Position numbers and translations under genes: made by a program
From: Amoebidium appalachense
Taxonomy: Eukaryota > Ichthyosporea
DNA length: 64,000 nt
Direction: 5' to 3'
Assembly: GCA_963693365.1 (NCBI GenBank)
Contig: CAVNZM010000010.1
Span: 1,488,001 to 1,552,000 of the forward strand
Part shown: positions 28,863-40,046 of the stretch, piece after piece
Layout of the letters: each line of letters opens with the position of its first letter
How positions within the stretch are numbered: position 1 is the stretch's first letter
The notes under the pieces: model-generated
The model's input: the letters and a program-made list of their open reading frames with translations, nothing else
Databases searched by the model: none
What the model was told of the DNA's origin: nothing

Positions 28863-29095
28863 TCCTCACTCGGCCCTGACTGCCTGAGTGACTTGTACAT
28901 GTTGAAACCCGGCCGGGGCTGGGTCCACGCACAGCCCTCTGAAAACACGGCCTGGGCGCGTGACGTCACAAAATCACATTCCATTTGGCTCGTGGCCCTG
29001 GTCATTCATAACGTATACGAACCTTTTCAGTATACTTTGTGTAGTTCTTTCTGTGTCTGATTTTGTTTCCAGTTTGCATACATACGTTACTCACC

Positions 29096-29652
29096 ATGGC
29101 GGACGGGGGGAAAACCCGCCCGAGCGTGGAGCGAATACCGAAGAAACTAATACGAAAAACAGTCTAGGGAAAACTTGCAGCATTCCCGGCTGCAGGGGCA
29201 ACTATGATGCTGAGAACAAGGTCTCTGTGTACCGTTTCCCAAACCCCAACGATGAGCGAGTGAAGATAGAGGCATTACGTGAAGCAAAACAACAACTGCT
29301 CCAAGCGTGGAAAAAGGCGATACCACGGGAGTGGCCAAGCGATTATAACTTCCACGGTGCTGCGCGCGTGTGTGAGCAACACTTTCCCCCTCACGATTTT
29401 GTGATACGGTCGGACGGTGTTCGCGTTCGAAATCCTGATGCCGTTCCAAGTGTTTTCCCCAATTGCCCCAGCTATCTGAGCACACAGTCGGCACCCTCAC
29501 GCACCAACCCAGATGAGAGGGCCCTGAAAATGGCGAAAGCTCGAAACTCTCTCTCTCTCTTTCTCTCCCCCCCCCCCCCCCCCCTCCCTCCCCTGCCTCA
29601 TCCCAACCCCTTGTGGATCTTGCTCTCTCATGTCCTTGCAACCTTTGTTAAC
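29096..29652 (+). CDS. THAP zinc-finger domain protein, 5' part
   Basis: The frame from about 29172 encodes a full THAP domain: CSIPGC (C-x4-C), the invariant Trp and Pro in AWKKAIPREWP, then VCEQHF (C-x2-H) and DAVPSVFP, the AVPTIF box. THAP domains bind DNA through a C2CH zinc site and derive from P-element-type transposases. A consensus start, CACCATGGCGGAC, lies at 29096, but the run of six G that follows puts it one base out of frame; a seven-G run would give MADGGENPPERGANTEE and then the domain. The frame stays open to a good donor AAC|GTGAGTG at 29652. Further exons are not established; a possible one is 30046-30096 (ACRILIGPRSRESAAV, donor GTGAGC). Confidence -1.
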
Positions 29653-29865
29653 GTGAGTGTATGCTTAGGTGGGCGGGCGGATGGTGGTGGTAGTTGTGTG
29701 TCTACGTTTTTTTCTTTTTCTTTCTTTCTTTCTTTTTTTTTTTTTGGGGGGGGGGGGGGGGGGAGGGGGAGGGGGGGGGGGGGGGGGGGGGGGGGAGGGG
29801 GGGGGGGAAGGGGGTAGAAGACTTGGGGATGCAAGGGGAGAGCATGAACGGGCGTCGGGCTGAAG

Positions 29866-29911
<46 letters not shown>

Positions 29912-30119
29912 AAAGAAAGAAAGAAAAGAAAAGAAAAAAAAAAGAAGGAGAAGGTTAACCCTGTCCCCCTTCCCAAACACACAACAGCACGCACACACGC
30001 TCTTAAAATATCTCTTTCCCCCCCCCCCCCCCCCCCCCCCCAAAGGCGTGCCGCATTCTGATTGGCCCGAGATCGCGTGAATCTGCAGCTGTCAGGTGAG
30101 CCACAGGCCATTGGCTGGT

Positions 30120-30352
30120 CCTGTATGTCCTGGTCTCTCTCTCCCTCTCCCTCTCTCTCTCTCCCTCTCTCTCTCTCTCTCCCCCTTTCCCTCTCTCTCC
30201 CCCTCTTTCTCTCTCTCTCTCTCTCCCTCCCTCCCTCCCTCCCCCCTCCCTCCCTCCCTCCCTCCCTCCCTCCCTCCCTCCCTCTCTCTCCCCACCCCCC
30301 CTCTCTCTCTCCCTCCCCCCTCCCTCCCTCCCTCCCAGGTTCTGTATGTCCT

Positions 30353-30412
<60 letters not shown>

Positions 30413-30745
30413 CCCCCTCTTTCTCTCTCTCTCTCTCCTTCCCTCCCTCCCTCCCTCCCTCTCTCCCCCCCCCCCCCCCCCCTCTCTCTCTCTCTCCCCC
30501 CTCTCTCGCTCCCCCTCTTTCTCTCTCTCCCCCCCTCCCTCCCTCTCCCCCCCTCCCCCCCCCCTCTCTCTCCCTCCCTCCCTCCCTCCCTCCCTGCCCT
30601 CCCTCCCTCCCTCCAGTCCCCCCCCCCCTATCTCTCTCTCTCCCCCTCTCTCTCTCCCCCTCCCTCCCTCCCTCCCTCCCTCCCTCTCCCCCCTTCCCCC
30701 CCCCCCCCTCTCTCTCTCCCTCCCTCCCTCCCTCCCTCCAGTCCT
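30120..30745. repeat. CT/CCCT pyrimidine array
   Basis: CCCT, CT and C tracts fill the stretch. The phrase TGTATGTCCTGGTCTCTCTC occurs at about 30122 and 30345, so the array was partly duplicated. Confidence -1.
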
Positions 30746-30756
30746 CCCCCCCCCAC

Positions 30757-30799
<43 letters not shown>

Positions 30800-31199
30800 G
30801 TGCCTCTGTATGCATGTGTGCGTATTAAAGACAAGATTGTGTTGCTGGTACAGAGCGGATATGAACGACCTGATACACAATGCAGACCCTTTCTGTGTGT
30901 GGGTGCGTGTGCGGGTGGGTGGGTGTTTTTTTTTTCTTTTTCGTTGTTGGTGTTGGGTGGGGGGGGGGGGGGGGGGAGGGGGGGGGGGGGATTTCTGGCG
31001 GACCCGTGGTATACCTCACAAAAGAATCACAGATAAAACCAGCCAATATTAGAACCATCAAACTGATATGCAAAATGCGAGGGCGAAAAGAAACCCAGTT
31101 ACAGGTTGTGAGGGAAGGTGTGTGTGCATGTGTGGAAGCGTGGGTGGGGGGGGGGTTTGTGTGGGTGTGAAAGGGATTGGGGGGGGGGGGGGGGGTTAC

Positions 31200-31297
31200 C
31201 TGCGTGAGAGAAGTGAGGGTCCCTTTCAGCAATGATGAGTGGACGCCACGTGCACAGGCAGCCTTAAAAACAGGATACCTTTCAGTCACCACTTGGC
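31200..31297 (-). CDS. Exon of an unrecognised minus-strand gene
   Basis: Clean acceptor (AATTCATTTTGCAG) and donor (CGCAG|GTAACC) enclose 32 codons with QVVTERYPVFKAACARG and SLLKGTLTSLTQ. It enters in phase 1 and leaves in phase 0. A following acceptor TTTTGCATATCAG gives FDGSNIGWFYL and a stop (31062-31027), a possible last exon. Upstream exons were not found. Confidence -1.
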
Positions 31298-32098
31298 CTG
31301 CAAAATGAATTCTTGATTACAATAAGTCCGGGGGTTATCCATTTTGCCAAGGGGATTTTGCGTGAGTGAACCGGGAGGTGGGGAGCGAGGTATGGGTGGC
31401 GGTGGACGAGGTTAATGGAAGTACAAACGGGGAAAGGGGGGGGGAGGGGGGGAGGGGGGGAGGGGGGGACGGGTCCAGAGGCGGGGGGGAGAGGGTGTGT
31501 GTGTGTGTGTGGGTGTGTGGGTGGCTGGGTGGGGGGGGGGGGGGGGGGGGGGGGGCTCACATGTGACTGTGTGTGTGTGACAGGGTGTGTCTGTGTGTGT
31601 GTTTTGTGCACGTGCGTGTGCGGGAGAGCGGACAAGAGACAGGGGGGTGGGGGGGAGAGAGTGAGAGTAAGGGATTAGATTCATTGTATTGAATGGTATG
31701 ATGAGAGATGTCTTTGTGATGGTGCAATCTTTCAATGCAGCGACTGCCGAAAGAACAGTGCCAATCCGGGGGCCCCCCTCCCCTCCCCCCCCCCCCCCCC
31801 TCCCCCCCCCCAACCTTCAGCGTTTCCTTCCCCAGGCACCCCTAAGATACGCCAGCTCAACCAATCAAATCGTCACAATTCATTCAGGTGTCTTAAATGT
31901 CGTAACAGTTAATTAACTTGGAAAAAAGTTTAGGAAACACACATTGGAAAAGAGATGTTTGGTTAAGCACGGGGGCGGGTACCGTGGGGGATGGGGGGTG
32001 CGGGTAGGGGGGGTGAAATGGCTGAGTGAAAAAATCATGATGAAAAGTACTTTGCAGAAGCGATGAAGGGCAGAGTGGTCCCCGTATGTCGTGTGGGC

Positions 32099-32100
<2 letters not shown>

Positions 32101-32153
<53 letters not shown>

Positions 32154-32258
32154 CGTGTGATCGATGTGTGTGCGTGTGTTCGTGTGTGCGTGCGTGCGTG
32201 CTTGCGTGCGTGCGTGTGTGCGTGCGTGCATGTGTGTGTGTGTGTGTGTGTGTGTGTT
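32101..32258. repeat. (GT)n with GCGT variants
   Basis: An almost pure GT run at 32101-32152 followed by interrupted GT/GCGT repeats. Confidence -1.
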
Positions 32259-32318
32259 GGTGGGTGGAAAGGGGGGGGGTGGGGGGTGGGGGGAGATGAG
32301 ATAGGGGAGGAGGAGGGG

Positions 32319-32362
<44 letters not shown>

Positions 32363-32638
32363 CAAGCAAACAGCAAAAGGAGCCGTTGCAGAGTTTTATT
32401 GACAGAAAAGAAAAGGCGAAAGGATGCAGAAAGGGAGGAGAAGAGAGAGTCGGGCGTAAAAAGGAGGCATGGGGGGGGGGGGGGGGGGGGGGGGGGGAGG
32501 ATGGGGGGAGGGAATGAGGAGAAAAAAAAAAAGCCAAAGTATTTGCATGAGGAGGACACATGTCGATTGCAGAGACAGGAAGGTGGCCAGAAATTATTGA
32601 GAACAAAGGCGGGGGAAAGCAGCAGCAGTGTGGAAGGT

Positions 32639-32684
<46 letters not shown>

Positions 32685-33063
32685 GAAGACTTATAGAAGG
32701 AAAGCAGAGGGGAAAGAACATTGTGGAACCTGGCACTACTTTCCGCTGGGGGATATTGTGTTGGTGGTGGCGGTCGGCGAAGAAAGATCGGTATCCCCGG
32801 GCGGCGCGGGGGGGGGAGGGGGGGGGGGGGGGGGGGGGGGGGGTAAAGGGGCATAGAAGTGATGAAGGCATAAAAACATGGAAGGGAGGAAGAGGAACAT
32901 ATTGAGTTACAGGGAAAAAAAGCAAGGAAGGTAAGGGTGTAAGACAGAGGGTGGAGAAGTGAACGTGGAAAGAAGGGGGGGAGCGGGTTTGGGGGGGGGG
33001 GGGGGGGGGGGGAGGGGGGGGGGGGGGGGGGGGGCAATCCCCATCCCTTGATGAAAGGGCGAA

Positions 33064-33112
<49 letters not shown>

Positions 33113-33603
33113 AAAGCGACGGATTGTACATTTTTTTGCAAACAAGCCACACCTGCCTTTTGGTAGCCAAAGTATTCGTAGTTTGATGTGGGTGGAAGGG
33201 GAGGATAGGGATGGAGTCGGGGGCGGGTGGGAGGCTATGGTGGGTGGAAGAAAAGGGCAGGGGGAAACCCCCCCCCCCCAAAAAAGACAAAACCACAACA
33301 TAACCCACGCACGCCAGCAAATATGCAGGCAAGGGACGCTGGAAAACAAACCCATCATCAGGGGTTTCTTTTGCCAAGTAGAACAAAGGTGTGTGCCTGT
33401 GAGTGTGTTAATTACGATGGGGGGAGGGGGGAGGTGGGGGGGGGGGGGGGGGGGGGGGATATCATAGAGGGCAATAAAAGAAGGCCCGATAGATATGCAT
33501 GCAGGCAAAGCACATGGTTTAAAGGTACCGGGAAACCAAACTAAATTCACGGACTGTGAGAAAACCCACCACCACACTTTGCTGTTACATGTAGCTCCCT
33601 CAG

Positions 33604-34789
33604 CCCAACCGGTCCACCCATGTGGGGCATCCAGTGGCCAAAATTTACACCCAGACTCATGAGGCGGACAGGGATAACTCCAAAGACGAGGGATGCCTGT
33701 TATGCAAGAAATATGTGAGTGCATACCACGGCTGGGCTATAAATATCAATAAGAATCACAAAAATCCAATTTGATGAGGTTAAACGGGCTGCTCTTAGCA
33801 AAAGAACTGGAAGGGGAGAGGGGCCGGGGGGGGGGGGGGGGGGGGGGGGGAGGGGGAGAAGGGGGGGGGGGGGGGGGGGGGGGGTTGAAGGAGGAGCGAC
33901 GCCCGGGGGGGGACTGGTGGGAGAGGGTGGGAAGGGGTGTCTCAGGCCCAGCAAAACTGGCACGGAAAACATGCGCACGGAGTGACATAATGTGGAAGAA
34001 TGAAGAGGACATATCACACCCACGAATGAAAGACAAAGGAATAGAAACTGCTTGCATGTGGTATCAGGCTCACGGGTGTCTGCCAGTGAGATATGGGTAA
34101 CCTACAAAAGAGTCTCTGTGTGCATAGCTACGAATATTGTGCGTTATCATCAAGTTTCCCGCCCCCCAACCCTTCCTCTCCCTTCACTCCCCTCTTACCT
34201 CCAACACACACACACGAACAACTACGTGTGTGTGCCATGCATACACACACACAGAGGAGAGGGAGGGGGGAACGGAAAGAGGTGACAAATGCTGAAGACG
34301 CACAACAGCACACACGCACAAGCACAACACACACGCACACATACACACACTCATTTACACGCGCCCACACACACAAACCCGCCCACCCACCCACACAGCC
34401 ACCCATCCACCCATACACGCCCCCCACCTCCACCACCCTCACACACACACACACACACACATGCATATAGAGAAGGAGACAATCATGCCCGGGCGGTGTG
34501 TATTGGTCAGGGCGAGGGCCCCTCTGAAAGTAGGGACCCACTTGCTTGGTCGAATCTCAACTGGGAAGGTATGTGTGCACACTGGCACGGTTTGTCCCCC
34601 CCCTCCTCCCCTTTCAGCCCCCCCTCCCCCCCCTCCCCCTCCCCCCCCCCCCCCCCCCCCCTCCCCACCCCACCCACACACACACACAATTACCACCACA
34701 ACCACCACCACCCTAACACACGCACGCACGCACGCACGCACGCACACACGCACGCACGCACGCACGAACGCACACACGCATGCACACAC

Positions 34790-34886
<97 letters not shown>

Positions 34887-34982
34887 ACAAACACCCACAC
34901 ACAAAGACTAAATACTTCCCCCACCACCTCAATATCTTCCTGCCTTTCCGTGCAGGATGCGTATCTTAAAGATATGACAAGG

Positions 34983-35013
<31 letters not shown>

Positions 35014-35073
35014 GGGGGGATGGGGGGGGAGATATTGCTTGTGCTTGTGTGTCTGTAGGTTGTGGGTGGATGT

Positions 35074-35113
<40 letters not shown>

Positions 35114-35527
35114 GGGGGGGGGGAGGGGGGGGGGGACAGCAGCTTGCAAGTGCAGACATGAAAGGTTGTGTTAGGTGTTGTCTGTCAGCACATGATCGTT
35201 TGCAAACACGTGTTTGTGTTCTTGGCGTTTGTGTTCATGCAGGGGCGTGTGCGTTTGTGATTGTGTGTGCGTGTATGGGGAGGGGGAAGGGAGGGGATGT
35301 GGCAGGGGGGACGGGGGGTGGAACGCTGCCGGCAGGGAGATGAGGATGGGACAAACCCCTTCCCCTCCCCCCTTTTCCCTTCCCCCAACCATCTCCCCCC
35401 CACCTCCCCTTCTGAATCCTTTGTGAACCTTGCTGTTCGACACCTCCCTCCCTGAAACTTTGGGTATATATGAACAAAGGGATCAAACAAAAAAAAGCCC
35501 CCCCCCCCCCCCCCCCCCCTCCCCCCT

Positions 35528-35561
<34 letters not shown>

Positions 35562-35644
35562 ACCCCCACCCCCTCCCCTCCCAAAAACAGACCATCCTTG
35601 CTCCTTGCTCTCTCCCCAGTTGAAGCTAGAAAAGTTGCACAGGG
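33604..35644 (+). CDS. Unrecognised spliced gene, internal exons
   Basis: Six in-phase exons fit together: 33604-33714 (contains HVGHPVAKIYTQTHEADRD, then CLLCKKY; acceptor GCTCCCTCAG, donor GTGAGTGC), 34068-34085 (AHGCLP), 34473-34568 (PGRCVLVRARAPLKVGTHLL), 34956-34982 (DAYLKDMTR; acceptor CCTTTCCGTGCAG), 35140-35164 (QLASADMK) and 35620-35644 (VEARKVAQ; acceptor GCTCTCTCCCCAG). Phases agree at each join. The later part looks helical. Exons may extend upstream (an open frame with HCGTWHYFPLGDIVLVV at about 32725-32792). Start, end and family are unknown, and the 18-nt and 25-nt exons are the least certain. The minus strand of 34462-34586 is also open, so this region needs transcript proof. 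Confidence -1.
34799..34880. repeat. (CA)n microsatellite
   Basis: Pure CA run, preceded by GCAC tetranucleotide repeats (34720-34770). It lies just upstream of the exon at 34956. Confidence -1.
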
Positions 35645-35993
35645 GTGAGGGGGCTGGGGGGAGGGGGCTGGGACGGATGCAGAGCAATTAAAGGGAGATA
35701 CAGACGGTAACACGAACCATTGAGAGAATGTGTGGAGAGCATGAGAGGCGGAAGAATGATGTATACCGGTCAGAGGAGTGGGTGGTGGGGAGGATAAGAG
35801 TATTATAAAGGGGAGGGAGAGGGGACGGGAGGAAGTTGGAAGAAGAACGGAGGGAGGGAGGAAGGGAGGGGGGAGGGAAGAGGGGGGGGGGAGGGGGGGG
35901 GGGGGGGGGATGTTTACCAAAGTGATACAGGTACGATTTATGTTCCACTGCCAAAGCCTTTGGCGTGATGTGTGTTTTTCCCATAAATGTCGA

Positions 35994-36136
35994 TATCTTC
36001 TTTGAAACCTGCCCTAAAGCTGCTGCTAGGATATGTTTGCGCAACACTACAACCCAAAGGGAAAATCTTCTTTGAAACTGCCCTAAAGCTGCTACTAGAA
36101 TATGCTTGCGCAACACAAAAACCCAAAGGGAAAATG
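35994..36136. repeat. Two-copy tandem repeat of about 71 bp
   Basis: ATCTTCTTTGAAAC-CTGCCCTAAAGCTGCT... GCGCAACAC... ACCCAAAGGGAAA occurs twice in a row with few differences. It lies between the gene ending near 35644 and the hydrolase at 36507. Confidence -1.
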
Positions 36137-36506
36137 GTTTATTATCATCACAGCATCTAAATGGAGTTGCCAAGCTAGTGAAGCCAGCTGCAGTGTTACC
36201 AAGCTAAAATAGAACAATCTGCCGTAGCGATGTAGTGCTACCTCACTAGATGCGCCTGTTCGTTGAACACGCTCTTGTCATTTGAAAACAAAGCCTCTCA
36301 GATCCCGGCACCTCTGTTTTTCTTCTGGAAAGGCCTGAACAGCGTTCGTGATCATGATTACGTAACAGCCCAATAAATAGATATATGGAATTCCGCCGCT
36401 GGATAGACTCAACTAGATTCCATGTAACCAATAGTAAAGGTTTTTGTTAAACCATAAAAAGCTATATTTGCAGTTTACACAAATTCACGGTTAGTATATC
36501 TCGCAG

Positions 36507-37397
36507 CTATCCAAACACCGAGACCTTCACCTTCTTGCAGTCCACGGGTCCCTCAAACGGAACCCGCGCACACCGTCCCCCAGCAACAGCCTTCCGATCA
36601 CCCTCCCAGGCACCTAATATGTCAGAAAGGCGCATGCCATACTTGAACTTAGTAAATGGTTTCTGCGTGTGATCTGTAGAGAGATGAGGTCCGGGTCCGG
36701 CCGAATGTATAACTCCCATCGTGTTTCCCTCCCACACCACCATCCCGACGTGTGTTATGGTGTTGCTTGTGGGTGTGCGCGAAAAGAAAATAAGATCGCC
36801 GTCTTGAAGGGTTGTCATGTTCGTTACACGAGGTATAGACATTGTTGCTTGACGTGTAATGCCACTACTGATGACTACCCCCAGCACGAGATTATACAGC
36901 CAGCTGGTGAAGTTACTGCAGTCTATCCCACGTTTTCCCATCTTGGGGTTGAGCCAGTATGGGTCATGGTGGTGTGCATAGGAGAGACCTTGCTGTGTGT
37001 AGTATCTGGCGGCAAGCACAAGATTCGAGCGTATGTCTTCCAAATTGGTTGTCTTGGTGGCCGGGAAGCATGGATCGTTTGGACCCCAGGAGTCCAAGCG
37101 CATAGAAGGCCAGCATGCTTGATAGCGTGAGTGAAGGGCTAGCTGTGACGAAAACTTCTCCTCGAAGCTCTCTGCTCTCCTGGCTACTATTGAGCTGGTA
37201 TGCTCGGACAAGGTGCTTGTGGGAGCATCATCGACGTTGAAAGATGCAGCCCGAGGATTCACATGGTATACGTAGGCTGGGCTGTTGTTATCAACTACGG
37301 AGGCAGAAACTGCAGCTGAACATGATACACCCACACAAGAAACTATAAGGAACACGGCAAAGGGAAAGGTAAACATGGCTTTAAACTCGATTCCCAT
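36507..37397 (-). CDS. Secreted NlpC/P60-type peptidoglycan hydrolase-like protein
   Basis: A single open exon encodes 296 aa from ATG at 37397; an in-frame ATG at 37376 also fits. The N-terminus is a signal peptide (FPFAVFLIVSCVGVSCSA). The NlpC/P60 papain-like core is visible: Cys160 in GIDCSNFTSWLYN, His216 in ITHVGMVVWEG and a third polar residue, His231, in VIHSAGPG. Such enzymes usually cut D-Glu-diamino acid bonds in bacterial wall peptides, so a role in defence or feeding on bacteria is an inference. The upstream ORF frame before 37397 has no ATG. A TATA box (TATATAAAG) lies at about 37593-37602 on the minus strand. It is paralogous to the gene at 38341. Confidence -1.
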   Translation of the reverse strand: MGIEFKAMFTFPFAVFLIVSCVGVSCSAAVSASVVDNNSPAYVYHVNPRAASFNVDDAPTSTLSEHTSSIVARRAESFEEKFSSQLALHSRYQACWPSMRLDSWGPNDPCFPATKTTNLEDIRSNLVLAARYYTQQGLSYAHHHDPYWLNPKMGKRGIDCSNFTSWLYNLVLGVVISSGITRQATMSIPRVTNMTTLQDGDLIFFSRTPTSNTITHVGMVVWEGNTMGVIHSAGPGPHLSTDHTQKPFTKFKYGMRLSDILGAWEGDRKAVAGGRCARVPFEGPVDCKKVKVSVFG

Positions 37398-37599
37398 TCT
37401 GTCACGGCGCGGCAGTGCAGCGAAGGTGAACCTTTGAAGAGTCACCTCGAGTTCCCAAGAAGTCACCGGTGAGAACGGACCGATTTGTCAAGGGAACGAA
37501 TAGGAGTCCTGTAAAGTAGAAGCACACAGGTTCAAACACGTTGAAGACGAAGCCTGTGTTTTAGTGAGGAACACCGCTTCTTTTGGCCCAAGGCTTTAT

Positions 37600-38340
37600 A
37601 TACCTACCGGGGCCTGACACCCGAGGTTTGTTGCTTTTTTTAACCTACCAATCAAAATGCTCAAGCTTCCGTAGCCAATAGAAACGAACGCGATTTATCC
37701 GTGTGACTCGTGAGAAGTAAACAAAGCCATACAGCAGTCACAAGAAGAGTCTACCGATATTGATAATTGTCTCCATGAACAGGAACACAATACTATATGC
37801 CACAGGTAGGCCAAAATTTCTGTGTGCTCAAGAGAGCCCGTGGCAGTATGCACAGCATAGGGGTGTCGCGACGTACACTCGTACACCCGAGGTTTGCTTA
37901 GTGCTTTTTTTAGTGACCAATAAAATGCCAAAGCCGCCAAAAGCCAATAGGAACGAGCCTCCTCTTTTGTGAACATAACTTGGATAATCGATTTGGAGAA
38001 CAATCAAAGCTCAAAAAAAAAGGGAAGTCTAAAGCGCGTGTATTTATTGATAATTAGTTGCATGTATGACTTTCTTTACGTTGTTTGCACCAGTTTCTAG
38101 ATCTCTGCAGCTACTGCAACACTATAGCTAATCCGGATTTCGACCTTGAATGACGTAAGGAATTCGTCATCACGGCTGAAGCTGCAAACAAACACACCCA
38201 CGCATGGACAGAGAACACAGGTATAAAAGTGGACGGCGCTCAGAAACGAGTTACACCAACTCGTCCAAAGACAAAGGACTTTTCGTGGTCGCTACAAGCA
38301 TCGTGCTCGGTTACGTTTCTCTCCGGATCCCTTGGGCAAG
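37600..38340. promoter_or_regulatory. Divergent promoter of the two hydrolase genes, with an internal direct repeat
   Basis: TATA boxes face outwards: TATATAAAG (minus, about 37593) and GTATAAAAG (plus, about 38220). Between them ACCCGAGGTTTG... T-run ...ACCAAT-AAAATGC...GCCAATAGAAACGA occurs at 37612-37700 and again, diverged, at 37885-37965, each with two CCAAT motifs. The second copy is the same orientation as the first. Confidence -1.
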
Positions 38341-39159
38341 ATGGACACCCGCAAAAACACAAGTGGCATCTACCAAACCTGCTTTCGCCTGTGTGTATTC
38401 GTCGGTCTGGTGAATTTCTCTCCACTTGTTTCCGGAAGTCCCTTGCCTTCCACACCTTCTACCCACGTCTTGGCTACCCGGCAATCTGGATTTGAGCAGT
38501 TGTTTTCAGCGCAGCTAGCCCTCCACGCACGTTATGAAAAATGTTGGCCAACTATGCGCTTCGACTCAACGCTTGGACCTGAAGACCCGTGCTTCCCGCC
38601 CACCACCAACAACAATGTTGATGACATGCGCGCAAGACTTGTTCTCGCTGCGAAGTACTACTTAAAGCAAAACCTCTCCTATGCACACCACTACGACCCC
38701 TACTGGGTCAATCCCAAAACGGGGAAACGCGGGCTCGATTGCAGCAAGTTTACGTCGTGGCTTTACAATATCGCCCTGGGTGTGGGTTTGAGCAGCAGTG
38801 TTTCGCGCCAAGCAGCGATGCCTCTACTTCGCATAAAGAACATGACAGCCCTTCGTGATGGAGACCTTATGTTCTTCTCCGAGTCGCCAAAAAGCAACGT
38901 GATTGGACATGTGGGCATGGCTGTGTGGGAAGGAAACACACTGGGTGTGGCTCACGCTGCAAACCCGCGTGAAAACATAATGCTGTCTACCAATCACGCT
39001 CAGGCGCCCTTTACCAAATTCAGGTATGGGTTGAGGTTGGTGGATATAGTGAAGGACTGGCAGGGTGGGCGGAAGGCTGTGGTTGGTGGGAAGTGTGCTC
39101 GGGTTCCTTTTGAGGGACCGGTGGACTGTAAGAAGGTTGAGATTGTAAATTTTAACTAG
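38341..39159 (+). CDS. Secreted NlpC/P60-type peptidoglycan hydrolase-like protein
   Basis: A single exon of 272 aa starting at ATG 38341. It has a hydrophobic leader (about residues 14-31), then a domain about as long as its divergent paralogue. Core residues: Cys134 in GLDCSKFTSWLYN, His190 in VIGHVGMAVWEG, His205 in GVAHAANP. Shared flanking blocks are SYAHH-DPYW-NPK-GKRG and the C-terminal CARVPFEGPVDCKKV. The conserved Cys pairs outside the active site suggest disulphides and an extracellular product. Expression is likely driven by the TATA box near 38220. The ligand is probably a muropeptide by family analogy only. Confidence -1.
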   Translation: MDTRKNTSGIYQTCFRLCVFVGLVNFSPLVSGSPLPSTPSTHVLATRQSGFEQLFSAQLALHARYEKCWPTMRFDSTLGPEDPCFPPTTNNNVDDMRARLVLAAKYYLKQNLSYAHHYDPYWVNPKTGKRGLDCSKFTSWLYNIALGVGLSSSVSRQAAMPLLRIKNMTALRDGDLMFFSESPKSNVIGHVGMAVWEGNTLGVAHAANPRENIMLSTNHAQAPFTKFRYGLRLVDIVKDWQGGRKAVVGGKCARVPFEGPVDCKKVEIVNFN

Positions 39160-39864
39160 CGTCTGTATGGACTCGCACTACCCTGATGTAACGAATGATA
39201 GTACTCGTGTTGTTACACGTGTGCTGAGTATGACTTAGATGGCATAAGTGTAACCTTATCGGTAGAACGTGTATAGTAGCAGCCGATACCAATAACCCGG
39301 ATGCTTATTGGTCTGCCCCCAGATATAGGCAGAGCCTATTCCATGGTAGCCTCCGATGGCGATGATAGAAAATAAAAAAACTATGATATGCAGCTAGGTT
39401 TCAAACCCACATAATGCGCAACCTGCCGCGTATCGATACTGCTCGGGGCATAAATGCCCATCACCATACACTTGATAATATTCAGCAGTGCCTGCACTTC
39501 CTCTATTTTTGCAGCAGAGACACAAAATCCCTCCCTCCCTCCCCCCTCCCCCCCCCTCCCCCCCCCCCCCCCCCCCCCCCCCCGCCCAGGCGCCTTTCTC
39601 CCCCCGGCCCCTCCCACCTCTCTTTTCCCCTGCACACATGCATGCAGGGGTATGCATTATATCCATCCCTCCCGTTTAGCCCTTAGGGCCTCCCCACCCG
39701 CACTTGGGGTTGCAGCTGAAAAATGAAAGAAACAAAAGAAAAAGCGGCGTGCAGAGGAAAGTACGTTAACTGCCCCGCCTCCCCTTCTCCCAATTTGCAA
39801 CCTCCCCTTCCTGCCCCCCCCCTCCCTCCTTCCCCCCGGTCGCCAGGCTTTGCTTGAACACAAA

Positions 39865-40046
<182 letters not shown>

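Noticed and set aside
30120-30740. Possible CRISPR-like or satellite array
   Set aside because: It is an irregular CT/CCCT pyrimidine array without spacers or a constant unit length.
38332-38340. Start of the plus-strand hydrolase at 38332
   Set aside because: That codon is TTG; the first ATG with a signal peptide is at 38341.
39394-39470. tRNA gene or tRNA-derived SINE (GGTTTGAAACC-like loop, minus strand)
   Set aside because: A T-loop-like segment is present but no acceptor stem, D-arm or A box can be drawn.
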